From Candidatus Pacearchaeota archaeon (GTDB lineage Archaea > Nanobdellota > Nanobdellia > Pacearchaeales > GW2011-AR1), in the NCBI GenBank assembly GCA_014728565.1, contig WJLK01000051.1, positions 1 to 12,344 on the forward strand: DNA of 12,344 bases. The letters are read 5' to 3'. The notes under the pieces were generated by a model. It made no database searches, had not been told where the DNA came from, and worked only from the letters and a program-made list of their open reading frames with translations. Below, one piece after another: positions 5,025 through 11,609 of the stretch. Position numbers and translations under genes: made by a program. How positions within the stretch are numbered: the stretch's first letter is position 1; every line of letters begins with the position of its first letter.

Positions 5025-5831
5025 ATGGAGATGGTTAATTGTGACCTTCATTTTCATGCAGGCAGGCATGGAAGAGGAAATTTTGATGATATTGTAAGAA
5101 TTGGTTGTGAGAGACTTGGAAGGGGTGGAATTCTTGGTTTGGTTAATTGTGATGATTATAGATATGAAAATATTGTTGATGGAAAAGGAAGGAGTATTGA
5201 GAGTTATGAAATAGGAGATTTATTAAATGGGGTCTGGGTTCCTGAGCATGATTTTTATGTTGTTAGAGGTCAGGAAGTTTTTTCAGAATCAGGACATTTT
5301 CTTGTTTTTGGATTTCCTAAAAGAACAAATATAGAATCTAAACAATTATATTTTGCATTAGAGGTGTGCAGGGATAGTTCTCATTTCAAAGGGCTTGACC
5401 ATAAGGATTATAAAAGCGGTATGAGGAGAGTTTTAGGAAAAGCCCTTGATAGAAATCTTGGTTATTTTGATTTTGATGAAACTTTTAATGCTTCTGCTGA
5501 ATTAAGTATTGGTTATGCAAATGCAACTGCACAAGCTCACTATGATTCTGTTATTAAAGACAGAGAATTTGAAAATCCTCTGACAGGAGAGAGCCATAAA
5601 ATTGGAGAAGTTGCATTTACAGATGCTCATTCATTAGGAGTTATTGGAAGGAGTTATACAAGAGTAGAGGCACTTCCAGAAACATGCAGGGATGATTCTT
5701 TATTGCTGATTAGTGAATTAAAAGACAGATTAAGAGTAGCAACAAGGAAGGATCAAGTAAGAAGACCTAATAGATTAGATGCTGCTGTTCATGCTTTTCA
5801 TTTAGTGGTTACTAATAAAATTTTAGGATGA
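5025..5831 (+). CDS. PHP-domain metal-dependent phosphoesterase-like protein
   Basis: A 268-residue protein of the PHP superfamily, trinuclear-metal phosphoesterases related to histidinol phosphatase and the polymerase PHP domain. DLHFHA (7-12) supplies the opening His-x-His. VVRGQEVFSESGHFLVFGF (79-97) matches the PHP segment with Glu84 and His91 as ligands. LDHKDY (124-129) is a possible further site, and TDAHSLG (about residue 199) is the closing Asp-Ala-His. The usual TDH motif after the second strand is replaced by VNCDDYRYEN (40-49). The substrate is not predictable. ATG 5025 fits the leaderless spacing better than the in-frame ATG 5031. It may be a nucleotide or sugar phosphatase; I see no partner in the neighbourhood. 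Confidence 0.75.
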   Translation: MEMVNCDLHFHAGRHGRGNFDDIVRIGCERLGRGGILGLVNCDDYRYENIVDGKGRSIESYEIGDLLNGVWVPEHDFYVVRGQEVFSESGHFLVFGFPKRTNIESKQLYFALEVCRDSSHFKGLDHKDYKSGMRRVLGKALDRNLGYFDFDETFNASAELSIGYANATAQAHYDSVIKDREFENPLTGESHKIGEVAFTDAHSLGVIGRSYTRVEALPETCRDDSLLLISELKDRLRVATRKDQVRRPNRLDAAVHAFHLVVTNKILG

Positions 5832-5934
5832 GTCAGGAAAAGCAATTCTTCAGAAATTTAATATGTTCTACAATAGCTATGTTTTAAGTTATATATATTC
5901 TTAAAAATAGAGGTTTTTATTAATCTATATTAAA
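5832..5934. other. Intergenic region ahead of the redox operon
   Basis: 103 nt with no frame of note. It holds the promoter A/T block TATATATTCTTAAAAA ending at 5907. Nothing else is seen. Confidence 0.5.
5900..5907 (+). promoter_or_regulatory. TATA box of the CCG/FAD/ferredoxin operon
   Basis: CTTAAAAA; its centre is 31.5 nt from ATG 5935, so a leader of about 6 nt is likely. The same octamer precedes the PHP gene. No other promoter is seen within the operon. Confidence 0.5.
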
Positions 5935-6813
5935 ATGGGGATATTTTCATTTTTAGGAAAGAGTAATACAGTATATTTTCCAGGATGCGCAAGTTATTTT
6001 AAGAATAGAGAAATATTTGAACTTTACAAGAAAATATTCAGCAAACTTGGAATAGATTTTAAGATAATTGATAAAAAAATATGTTGTGGTTTGCCTGCAT
6101 TAGAAGCAGGATATGAGTCACAGGCAAGAAAGCTTGCAAGAAGGAATCTTGAGATATTTAGAGAGGAAGGAATCACAAGCATTATAACTAATTCTCCTGG
6201 ATGTTATAAAATGTTCATTGATAATTATCCGAGTTTATTGCCTGACTGGAACTTAGAGGTAAGGAATTTATGGAAGATAATCTCTGAAAAATTAAGAGAT
6301 AAGCCAAGATTAATAAAACATAAAGCAATGGAGATGATAAGTTTTCATGATAATTGTTATTTGGGAGCTTATTGTGGTATTTATGATGAACCAAGAGAGA
6401 TACTTGAGTTAATTGGTTACCAAGTTGTTGAAATGTCTGATAACAGGGAGAATGCTGTTTGTTGTGGAAGTTGCGGAGGTTTGCCAAGAACTAATCTAAA
6501 CTTAGCTGAAAAAATAGCAAAAGAGAGATTGTTGCAGGTTAAAAGAGCAAAAGTCAAGAAGTTGGTTGTCAGTTCTGTTGAAGATTATGCTCTTTTAAAA
6601 AAACAGGATGTTGGTATTGAAGTTTTAGAGATTTCTGAGGTTTTGGCAGTTGCTCTTGGAATAAAGAAAAAAGAAGTTGAGAAATCAGATGAAGAAGTCA
6701 GGGAGGAAATTGAGGGTGAGAAAAGAATTTTGGCTGAGACAAGAGCTAATATGAGGCTTCAGGAAGAGATAAAAGAGGAGGACTATTATGATAGTCTAAG
6801 GAGGCAAGAATGA
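5935..6813 (+). CDS. CCG-domain iron-sulfur protein (HdrB/GlcF C-terminal-half like)
   Basis: A 292-residue protein with two cysteine-rich CCG domains, as in HdrB/HdrD, GlcF and LldE, which bind unusual Fe-S clusters and pass electrons to or from disulfide or quinone acceptors. Domain 1: FPGC (Cys18), CCG (50-52), then SPGC with Cys90 and Ser87 in place of the first Cys of CxxC. Domain 2: HDNC (Cys141), Cys147 and CCGSCGG (176-182), but the expected closing CP.C is replaced by SSVED (213-217), so that cluster may be altered or lost. The last 55 residues are a charged, probably coiled-coil helix. It is first in the operon, and its TGA overlaps the next ATG by 4 nt. There is no ferredoxin domain; that part is encoded two genes downstream. 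Confidence 0.85.
   Translation: MGIFSFLGKSNTVYFPGCASYFKNREIFELYKKIFSKLGIDFKIIDKKICCGLPALEAGYESQARKLARRNLEIFREEGITSIITNSPGCYKMFIDNYPSLLPDWNLEVRNLWKIISEKLRDKPRLIKHKAMEMISFHDNCYLGAYCGIYDEPREILELIGYQVVEMSDNRENAVCCGSCGGLPRTNLNLAEKIAKERLLQVKRAKVKKLVVSSVEDYALLKKQDVGIEVLEISEVLAVALGIKKKEVEKSDEEVREEIEGEKRILAETRANMRLQEEIKEEDYYDSLRRQE
6798..6804 (+). promoter_or_regulatory. Shine-Dalgarno of the FAD oxidoreductase gene
   Basis: AAGGAGG, 5 nt before ATG 6810, inside the end of the CCG gene. It fits translational coupling through the ATGA overlap. Confidence 0.7.
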
Positions 6814-8441
6814 ATAAAAGAGAAATTGTTTGTTATAATTTTGATGGTTCTGGAATAGAGGGGAAAGCAGAAAAAGTTTTTTTCCCAAAAACTCCTGAGG
6901 ATGTTCAGAGTATTATAAGGTCTGGAAATTTTGATGTTGTTCCAAGAGGTTCTGGTACAGGTCTGATGGGTGGAGCAGTTCCCAAAAAATCAATAGTTGT
7001 TGATTTAAGTAAGATGGATAAAATAACTGAGTTTGATCCTAAAAAAAATACAGTCAGAGTTGAAGCAGGAATTTCAGTAAAAGAACTTAATGAAAAATTA
7101 AATGCAGTGGGTTTTGAATTTCCTATTTACTATTCTAATCTTGACATATCTAAGATAGGGAGTATAATTGCTTTGAATTCACCTGGAAACAGGAGCCTGA
7201 GATATGGAACAGCAAAAGATTGGACAGATGAGATAGAGTTTGTTAATGGAAGAGGAGAGTTGATGAAAAATAGTAAAAGTGATTTAATGGATTTTTGTGG
7301 TATGGAGGGAATAACTGGAATAATAACAAAGGCAAAATTAAGGATAAAGCCCCTTACTAAAAGATCAGCCTCTGTTTTTCAGTCAGAGGAGTTAGAGGAA
7401 GTTCTTTCTGTTGCAAGAAGATTAAAATTGGAGAAAGAGGTAATTCTTCTGCAATTGTTTCCTCCTGAAGTTTCAAAATTACTGGGTTTTCCTGAAAAAT
7501 ATAATCTCATCATAGAGTTTGATTCTGAAAGAGGTAAGATAAGAAATCAGGATTATGAAAATCTGATTGATTTAAAAGACAGGGTTTTTTATTATCTTTA
7601 TAAAGATGGTTATTATGATAGTGAGGATCCTAAACTTTATTTTGACAGATTAAGAGATCTCTTTTCTTTTCTTGAACTTAATAAAGTTCCTTATTTCAGC
7701 TATCTTGGTTCAGGAAATGTCCATGTTTTTTTTAAGGAAAATGATTATAAAAAACAAGATGTCATAAAAAATATTGAAAAGACAAGAGTAAAGTTTGCTA
7801 GCTATGGTTTTGGTTTGAAAAGAAAAAATTTTATTGATGATTTTGAAAAAAAGGTTATTCTAAGAGTAAAAAAAAGACACGACCCTTTTGGGAAAATAAA
7901 CAAAGGAAAAATGATTGATTTTGATTCAAGAGTTGTTGAACCAGGAGATGATGTCCCTGATTCTAGGACAAGAGAAAGATTTTTTGATAAAATAAAGGAC
8001 ATAAAACCTGGAAACGGAGAGGAGAAAACAGCTTCATTTGTTTCTGAGGATTTGAAAAAACAGGAATCTCAGGCTGAATTATCAAAAGAGGAAGTAAAGG
8101 ATGTTGAGGATTTTAATAAGAATATTATGTCAAAAAAAGCAAGAATCAATGAGCTTATAAGAAATGTTGTTGGAGAACAGAAATCTGGAGTTTCTGATAA
8201 TATTTCAGAGATTCCTGGTAAACAGTCTGTTAGACATCCTGTTAAGGCTGTTTCAGAATCTGATAGTAAGGAAAAATCTCTTATTGATAGTATTATGACT
8301 AACAAGTATGCAAAAAAATCAGATGATAAGAAAGAGGTTAAGGAAGGGGATAACAAGGAAAAAAAACAAGATTCTGATGAGAGTGATATAATAAAAAGGA
8401 TAATGACAAATAAATACAGGAGAGATGAAAATGCCAGTTGA
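6810..8441 (+). CDS. FAD-binding oxidoreductase (GlcD/D-lactate dehydrogenase-like) with charged tail
   Basis: A 543-residue flavoprotein of the FAD-linked oxidase family (PCMH fold) that oxidises 2-hydroxyacids or similar substrates and hands electrons to Fe-S partners. PRGSGTG (45-51) and GLMGGAVP (51-58) are the FAD pyrophosphate loop; RYGTAKDW (131-138) and GMEGITGIIT (164-173) are typical later motifs. The C-terminal oxidase part is short; its YLGSGNVHV (298-306) matches the usual GHxGDGNxH with the first His replaced by Tyr298. KRHDPFGKINKGK (355-367) is the family-end motif. A further 170 residues form a Lys/Glu/Asp/Ser-rich, probably disordered tail with LIDSIMTNKY (491-500) and IIKRIMTNKY (527-536). 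Substrate unknown; FAD may be bound in an unusual way. Confidence 0.85.
   Translation: MNKREIVCYNFDGSGIEGKAEKVFFPKTPEDVQSIIRSGNFDVVPRGSGTGLMGGAVPKKSIVVDLSKMDKITEFDPKKNTVRVEAGISVKELNEKLNAVGFEFPIYYSNLDISKIGSIIALNSPGNRSLRYGTAKDWTDEIEFVNGRGELMKNSKSDLMDFCGMEGITGIITKAKLRIKPLTKRSASVFQSEELEEVLSVARRLKLEKEVILLQLFPPEVSKLLGFPEKYNLIIEFDSERGKIRNQDYENLIDLKDRVFYYLYKDGYYDSEDPKLYFDRLRDLFSFLELNKVPYFSYLGSGNVHVFFKENDYKKQDVIKNIEKTRVKFASYGFGLKRKNFIDDFEKKVILRVKKRHDPFGKINKGKMIDFDSRVVEPGDDVPDSRTRERFFDKIKDIKPGNGEEKTASFVSEDLKKQESQAELSKEEVKDVEDFNKNIMSKKARINELIRNVVGEQKSGVSDNISEIPGKQSVRHPVKAVSESDSKEKSLIDSIMTNKYAKKSDDKKEVKEGDNKEKKQDSDESDIIKRIMTNKYRRDENAS
8282..8425 (+). repeat. Coding repeat: two copies of IMTNKY in the flavoprotein tail
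   Basis: Residues 491-503 and 527-539 of the flavoprotein share the pattern I(D/K)xIMTNKYxx(K/D), separated by a charged linker of about 24 residues; a weaker relative, NIMSKKARIN, is at 438-447. Short motifs spaced in disordered tails often dock partner proteins. Confidence 0.6.
8419..8422 (+). promoter_or_regulatory. Shine-Dalgarno choosing the ferredoxin start
   Basis: GGAG lies 8 nt before ATG 8431 but only 2 nt before ATG 8425, so 8431 is the likelier ferredoxin start. Confidence 0.55.
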
Positions 8442-8784
8442 AGCTGAGAATGCAAAGCAGGAGGCAAGGGAGATAGTTGAGAGGTGCATTAAATGCGGAA
8501 TGTGTAATAGCCTATGTCCTGTTTTAAAAGTTATGAGGGAGGAACAATGTTCTCCAAGAGGAAAAGCAATAATCCTTGATAAGGGTTTTTTTGAGAAAAA
8601 TGTTTATGACTGTACTTTATGCAAGAACTGTGAGAGTTTGTGTCCTAAGGAGATAAAGCTTTCTGATGCTTTTATTAAAGCACGTCAGGTTCTGGTTGGT
8701 CAGAAAAAAGAATTTCCAGAAAATAAGGAGATGATAAAAAATCTTGAGAAAACAGGAAATATTTATGGAATAAAAGAAGAGTGA
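8431..8784 (+). CDS. 2x[4Fe-4S] ferredoxin-like protein (GlcF N-terminal-half like)
   Basis: A 117-residue protein with two complete four-cysteine motifs: Cys19-22-25-29 (CIKCGMCNSLCP) and Cys61-64-67-71 (CTLCKNCESLCP). The SPRGKA segment (41-46) after Cys40 is diagnostic of the ferredoxin domain in GlcF/LldF/GlpC/HdrC-type electron-transfer subunits. It should carry two [4Fe-4S] clusters that relay electrons between the flavoprotein and the CCG-domain protein. In GlcF this domain is fused in front of two CCG domains; here it is a separate, last gene. It overlaps the flavoprotein end by 11 nt in another frame, which argues for coupled translation. ATG 8425 would add two residues. A T7 run follows the stop. 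Confidence 0.9.
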   Translation: MPVEAENAKQEAREIVERCIKCGMCNSLCPVLKVMREEQCSPRGKAIILDKGFFEKNVYDCTLCKNCESLCPKEIKLSDAFIKARQVLVGQKKEFPENKEMIKNLEKTGNIYGIKEE

Positions 8785-8785
8785 A

Positions 8786-8792
8786 TTTTTTT
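8786..8792 (+). terminator. Possible T-run terminator of the redox operon
   Basis: Seven Ts directly after the ferredoxin stop and just before the convergent gene's stop. Archaeal transcription commonly ends at such U-tracts. There is no hairpin. Confidence 0.35.
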
Positions 8793-8793
8793 C

Positions 8794-9114
8794 TCAGCAT
8801 TCTGATTTTGTTCTTTTATCCTCAATAGCTTCATCATCACTTTTGAAGCAAACAAGATTTTCAGGTTCTATGTTTTTTGCCCAGCTGCATTCACATGAGT
8901 AATACTTATCAGAGTTTTTGCTTCCAACATATATTGTTTCTTTAGGGCAACCTAGTTCAAGGCATCTGTTTTCTGATTTTTCTTTTGAATTCGGAATTTC
9001 AGGAGAAGATTGTTTTTGATGATAGTATGCTGCAAAGATAAAGATTGAGATGAAAATTATTACCACAACCAGTAACAGTATTGCTGGCCACCAACTTGAT
9101 TTTTTATGTCTCAT
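8794..9114 (-). CDS. Membrane-anchored Cys-rich protein with Ada-like metal-binding domain
   Basis: A 106-residue protein: a basic N-terminus (MRHKKSSWW), one membrane helix (about 9-30), a short polar linker, then an outside-facing Cys domain. That domain reads RCLELGCP (50-57), YVGSKNSDKYY (62-72), CEC (74-76), then NIEPENLVCFKSDDEA (81-96), ending at Cys106. The pattern YVGSKNS.KYH..xC..A..I..eN.v.F.s.eeA resembles the Ada N-terminal metal-binding domain found at the end of some thermonucleases and surface proteins; here the usual His is Tyr72 or Ser73, and six cysteines may bind metal or form disulfides. It is last of an overlapping trio; its ATG shares ATGA with the preceding gene. The function is unknown. 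Confidence 0.65.
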   Translation of the reverse strand: MRHKKSSWWPAILLLVVVIIFISIFIFAAYYHQKQSSPEIPNSKEKSENRCLELGCPKETIYVGSKNSDKYYSCECSWAKNIEPENLVCFKSDDEAIEDKRTKSEC

Positions 9115-9413
9115 CTCTTTTTTCCAGAAGGAACTACATAAACTTTCTGGACCTTAAAAGATTTATAAAGACTTTCTAGAATATCTGTTCCTGCATAACC
9201 TGATAATAACGAGAGTCTGTAATCAAAATTAAAAATAAGACCTATGAACATTCCTATTAACATGGCAATAAAAGCAGTTATTATCCAGTAACCCCATAAA
9301 ATTTTTCTTCTTAAGGACATTGCCTTTAATAATCCAACAACACCTCTTGTTAATCCTCCTGCCATTCCAAGTGCTCCTGGAAGAATTAATGTCTGTATTA
9401 TCTCAGCTTCCAT
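9111..9413 (-). CDS. Small membrane protein, holin-like in layout
   Basis: A 100-residue protein with two hydrophobic parts: LPGALGMAGGLTRGVVGLLKAM (11-32), Gly-rich and possibly a re-entrant or short membrane helix, and WIITAFIAMLIGMFIGLIF (43-61), a clear membrane helix. GYAGTDILESLYK (72-84) then resembles a conserved GYAG-D segment I recall from small holin-like archaeal and viral membrane proteins. The tail is basic. It overlaps the RHH gene by 11 nt and the Ada-like gene by 4 nt, so all three should be made together. Holin activity is not shown by the sequence; a membrane-channel or scaffold role is only a guess. Confidence 0.6.
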   Translation of the reverse strand: MEAEIIQTLILPGALGMAGGLTRGVVGLLKAMSLRRKILWGYWIITAFIAMLIGMFIGLIFNFDYRLSLLSGYAGTDILESLYKSFKVQKVYVVPSGKKR

Positions 9414-9708
9414 TTTTATTTTTTTTATATTTAAAATGTTGTTTTCCTATTTTACTACTATATCTATGATGGATTTTGCATAATTGGCAGTAATATTCTT
9501 TATCATGATAAGGCTTGTATCTGGAGAATATTCTTACAAATTCACTGGCATTTTTTGGTCTGGAGGTTGTTTTCATGCTTCTTTTAGCAGAACGCCATAA
9601 TATCTGGTTGATTAATTCCTCTACAGTTAGATAATCTTTTTTTGCTCTTTTTTTCAGTTCTTTTACCAGTTCTTCATCTAGATTAACTCTGAAGCTTTTC
9701 TTTGCCAT
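9403..9708 (-). CDS. Ribbon-helix-helix DNA-binding protein with CxxC-HH cluster
   Basis: A 101-residue protein. Residues 4-42 (KSFRVNLDEELVKELKKRA, then KKDYLTVEELINQILWRSAKR) fit an Arc/MetJ-type ribbon-helix-helix: a beta strand with alternating polar residues, then two helices. Such proteins bind DNA as dimers, often to control their own operon. The second half holds CQLCKIHH (Cys74, Cys77, His80, His81) plus His91, a likely zinc site, and a very basic end. ATG 9708 is chosen because the RHH fold begins there; the frame stays open to 9792 but the extra residues lie across the promoter. AGAGG abuts the ATG. It is first gene of the membrane-protein trio and so a possible regulator of it. 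Confidence 0.7.
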   Translation of the reverse strand: MAKKSFRVNLDEELVKELKKRAKKDYLTVEELINQILWRSAKRSMKTTSRPKNASEFVRIFSRYKPYHDKEYYCQLCKIHHRYSSKIGKQHFKYKKNKNGS

Positions 9709-9736
9709 CCTCTTTTGTTTTGTAAAAGCATGGAGA

Positions 9737-9744
9737 TATTTAAA
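9737..9744 (-). promoter_or_regulatory. TATA box of the RHH/membrane-protein operon
   Basis: TTTAAATA on the minus strand, 32.5 nt from ATG 9708. It lies only 52 nt from the divergent box of the next gene; an RHH repressor could act on both. Confidence 0.45.
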
Positions 9745-9796
9745 GATTTTGGATTTTTTATAAATTTTTAATTTAACAAGATTTATTCCCAAAAAA

Positions 9797-9804
9797 TTTA
9801 TAAA
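9797..9804 (+). promoter_or_regulatory. TATA box of the 127-aa gene
   Basis: TTTATAAA, a near-perfect archaeal TATA box; its centre is 26.5 nt from ATG 9827. A leaderless transcript is expected. Confidence 0.65.
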
Positions 9805-9826
9805 GAATATTTTTTTAAGTTTTAAG

Positions 9827-10210
9827 ATGGATTATAAGAGAGGCCAAGTTGGGGATTATGGAAATGTTAGACCAGAAGCTTATGCCAGAGCAGTTGATTA
9901 TGGTGGGCTTTCTAATGGTTTTGGTGATTATAATGATTTATATGACCAGGTAGTTGATTTTTTAAGACAGGTTGGAGATTATATATCAGATGTTCTTGAA
10001 TATGCAATGAGCAGATTTGCAGGTGTTTATGATTCTTTGGATGATTTAGAAGGATTAGTTTTAATGGGCAGTCATGGCTCTAGAATGGGGAAAAGATCTA
10101 AAGCAAGAACTGAAAAAGGATGGTATTCAAGAGCTGGAAATGGTGGAAAAGGACATAGAACAAAAGTCAGAAAACCTAAAAAAAAGGGAAAGGGTAAAAA
10201 TAAAGGATAA
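9827..10210 (+). CDS. Unrecognised protein with acidic head and basic tail
   Basis: I do not recognise this 127-residue protein. Residues 1-80 are acidic and rich in Tyr, Gly and Asp, with repeated GDY/VDY steps (GDYGNV, VDYGG, GDYND, GDYISD). A likely helix covers the region around DLYDQVVDFLRQVGDYI, and a moderately hydrophobic part ends LEGLVLMG. Residues 81-127 are strongly basic with Gly (RKPKKKGKGKNKG at the end), the type of tail that binds nucleic acid. There is no signal peptide or clear membrane helix. It is divergent from the RHH operon and its stop is 3 nt from that of uS10. An RNA- or DNA-binding role is a guess from charge only. Confidence 0.6.
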   Translation: MDYKRGQVGDYGNVRPEAYARAVDYGGLSNGFGDYNDLYDQVVDFLRQVGDYISDVLEYAMSRFAGVYDSLDDLEGLVLMGSHGSRMGKRSKARTEKGWYSRAGNGGKGHRTKVRKPKKKGKGKNKG

Positions 10211-10213
10211 TTT

Positions 10214-10522
10214 TTAATCTTTCATCTCAATTTTTATTGTAATGTTTCTTGGAATATAGAGCCTCATAACAGAGTGGAGAACTCTGTCATCTGCAGGAAG
10301 GTCAATTACTCTTGAGTGAATCCTCATTTCATAATTATCAAATGTTGCTGTTCCATCACCACAAGGTGATTTTCTTGTTGTTATTTTTAGTTTTTTAGTT
10401 GGAAGAGGAATTGGACCTGAAATAGGAACACCCAGTTTGCTTGCAATATCCTTTATCTGACTGCAGATTTTATTTAGTTCTTCTATTTTCATGCTTTTTA
10501 ATTTAATTCTTACTTTTGACAT
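10214..10522 (-). CDS. rpsJ: 30S ribosomal protein uS10 (S10p/S20e)
   Basis: A full-length 102-residue uS10, part of the 30S head near the tRNA exit region. MSKVRIKLKS at the start, then SGPIPLPTKKLKI (35-47), TRKSPCGDGT (49-58), YEMRIHSRVID (64-74) and a beta-rich end are the conserved archaeal/eukaryotic-type uS10 sequence; the PLPTKKL and TRKSP segments are diagnostic. In many archaea it sits next to the elongation factor 1-alpha gene; here it stands alone with its own TATA box, between an unrecognised convergent gene and a coiled-coil gene, a rearranged context common in small archaeal genomes. The ATG has no Shine-Dalgarno, so it is probably leaderless. Confidence 0.97.
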   Translation of the reverse strand: MSKVRIKLKSMKIEELNKICSQIKDIASKLGVPISGPIPLPTKKLKITTRKSPCGDGTATFDNYEMRIHSRVIDLPADDRVLHSVMRLYIPRNITIKIEMKD

Positions 10523-10544
10523 AGTAATATTAATTAAAAAAACA

Positions 10545-10552
10545 GATTTAAA
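10545..10552 (-). promoter_or_regulatory. TATA box of uS10
   Basis: TTTAAATC within TTTTTAAATC on the minus strand; its centre is 26.5 nt from ATG 10522. It separates uS10 from the upstream operon, whose stop is at 10568. Confidence 0.6.
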
Positions 10553-10567
10553 AAGCTTGCTGTTGGG

Positions 10568-10837
10568 TTATTCCAATGCCTTTTTCTTTGTCTTTATTTT
10601 TTCCTTTAAATTCTTTATTTCCTGGTCAATTTTTTCAAGTTCTTTATTTTTTTGTTTTATCTTTTCAAGAAGTTCATAGTTATTTTCTAGATAACTTAAA
10701 ATTTCACTTAGGTTTATGACATAGTTTATTATTTTTTCCTGCCCTGGTTTTTTTGAAGTTAGAGTATAAGGTTTGAATCCTAATCTTCTTAATTTTTTAG
10801 CTTGTTTTTCAGAAATAGGTAAATATTGTTCTTCCAT
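10568..10837 (-). CDS. Unrecognised protein with C-terminal coiled coil
   Basis: An 89-residue protein I do not recognise. The N-terminal 40 residues (YLPISEKQAKKLRRLGFKPYTL) look like a small folded domain with a helix and a short strand. The rest, from about residue 42, is one long charged helix (LEKIKQKNKELEKIDQEIKN and onward) with a heptad pattern, probably a coiled coil for dimerising. There is no membrane segment. Its ATG begins 1 nt after the stop of the upstream surface-protein gene (TAA-A-ATG), so the two form an operon with coupled translation; no promoter is seen for it alone. A link to the surface protein is suggested only by this arrangement. Confidence 0.6.
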   Translation of the reverse strand: MEEQYLPISEKQAKKLRRLGFKPYTLTSKKPGQEKIINYVINLSEILSYLENNYELLEKIKQKNKELEKIDQEIKNLKEKIKTKKKALE

Positions 10838-10838
10838 T

Positions 10839-11594
10839 TTACCCTGTCTGGTTTATACACTCTCCATCCTCACATGCATATAGGCAGGTTTGTTGTTCTG
10901 ATTTTGCACTGCCATCTATATCACATGAGAATTCTATTAAGGTTGTTTCATTAAAGCAGTTATCTTCCCATTTTATATTGTTTTTATCAGTCACTGTTCC
11001 TGCTTCTGTCAGATTATTTTCAGGGTCTGTATCTTCGCATGGAAAACTTTCAGAATAATTACAGAATTGTTTTGTTGGGGGTTTTCCTAATTCAACTCCC
11101 TCACATTTAGAGGGTTTAATACAATTCCTGAACTGGAAGTCATCAGGATAACATTCAGACCACTCCTCACATACCCATGAACAGCACTTTCTTGTTAAAT
11201 TTGGAATTGATTCCTTAGTTCCGCATTCATTTAAATCAGTACAAGCCCTATTCTGAACACCATTTGTGCAGTTAGTCCAGTTTGTGCAGTTCCAGTTTTC
11301 TGTGCAATTTTCTTTTATTGTTATGTTTTGTTTAGTGGATGGTTCTTCATTAGTTTCTGTTTTATTGTCTGAAGTGTTTTTAACAACAGATTCAGTTGAA
11401 TTTGTTGAAGACTGATTTTGAGGAGTTTCTTCTGAAAATCCAATAAACATGAAAATAAAAAAAACTGAGGTTCCAACCAGAACAAAAGCGACAAATATAA
11501 TTATTACTATTTTTAGTATTCTCTGATTTGAGTCCTCTTTTTCAGCTGTTGTAGTGATTTCTTTTATTCTTTGCTCATCCATCTTTTTCTGCAT
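10839..11594 (-). CDS. Membrane-anchored, sequon-rich TSP1-like Cys surface protein
   Basis: A 251-residue type II-like surface protein: a polar N-terminus of 26 residues, one membrane helix (27-53), a Ser/Thr/Asn-rich stalk (54-95), then Cys modules. Modules 1 and 2 (about 97-138 and 139-178) follow the archaeal thrombospondin-1-like pattern W.C..W..C..G.Q.R.C.D.N.CGT (WNCTNWTNC, NGVQNRAC, LNECGT; then WVCEEWSEC). The last module (PCEDTDPENNLTEAGTVTD, then EFSCD and CLYACEDGECI) matches a recurrent archaeal surface repeat of the form C.D.D....GTVT...C....L.EY.C...G....C..GC.DG.C. I count 14 N-x-S/T sequons outside the membrane, so heavy N-glycosylation is likely. Probably cell-surface adhesion or contact. 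ATG 11594 is used; Met5 is possible. Confidence 0.8.
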   Translation of the reverse strand: MQKKMDEQRIKEITTTAEKEDSNQRILKIVIIIFVAFVLVGTSVFFIFMFIGFSEETPQNQSSTNSTESVVKNTSDNKTETNEEPSTKQNITIKENCTENWNCTNWTNCTNGVQNRACTDLNECGTKESIPNLTRKCCSWVCEEWSECYPDDFQFRNCIKPSKCEGVELGKPPTKQFCNYSESFPCEDTDPENNLTEAGTVTDKNNIKWEDNCFNETTLIEFSCDIDGSAKSEQQTCLYACEDGECINQTG

Positions 11595-11609
11595 ATCTGA
11601 GGTTTTTGA

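Noticed and set aside
6215..6487. A 90-codon open frame on the minus strand
   Set aside because: It is antisense to the conserved CCG-domain region, whose plus-strand motifs are unmistakable.
8069..8467. A 132-codon open frame on the minus strand
   Set aside because: It is antisense to the charged flavoprotein tail; its Leu/Ser/Phe-rich, low-complexity product is what antisense of Lys/Glu-rich codons gives, and it has no promoter or ribosome binding site.
9709..9792. An N-terminal extension of the RHH protein
   Set aside because: The extra frame runs through the TATA box at 9737-9744 and the RHH fold begins with Met at 9708.
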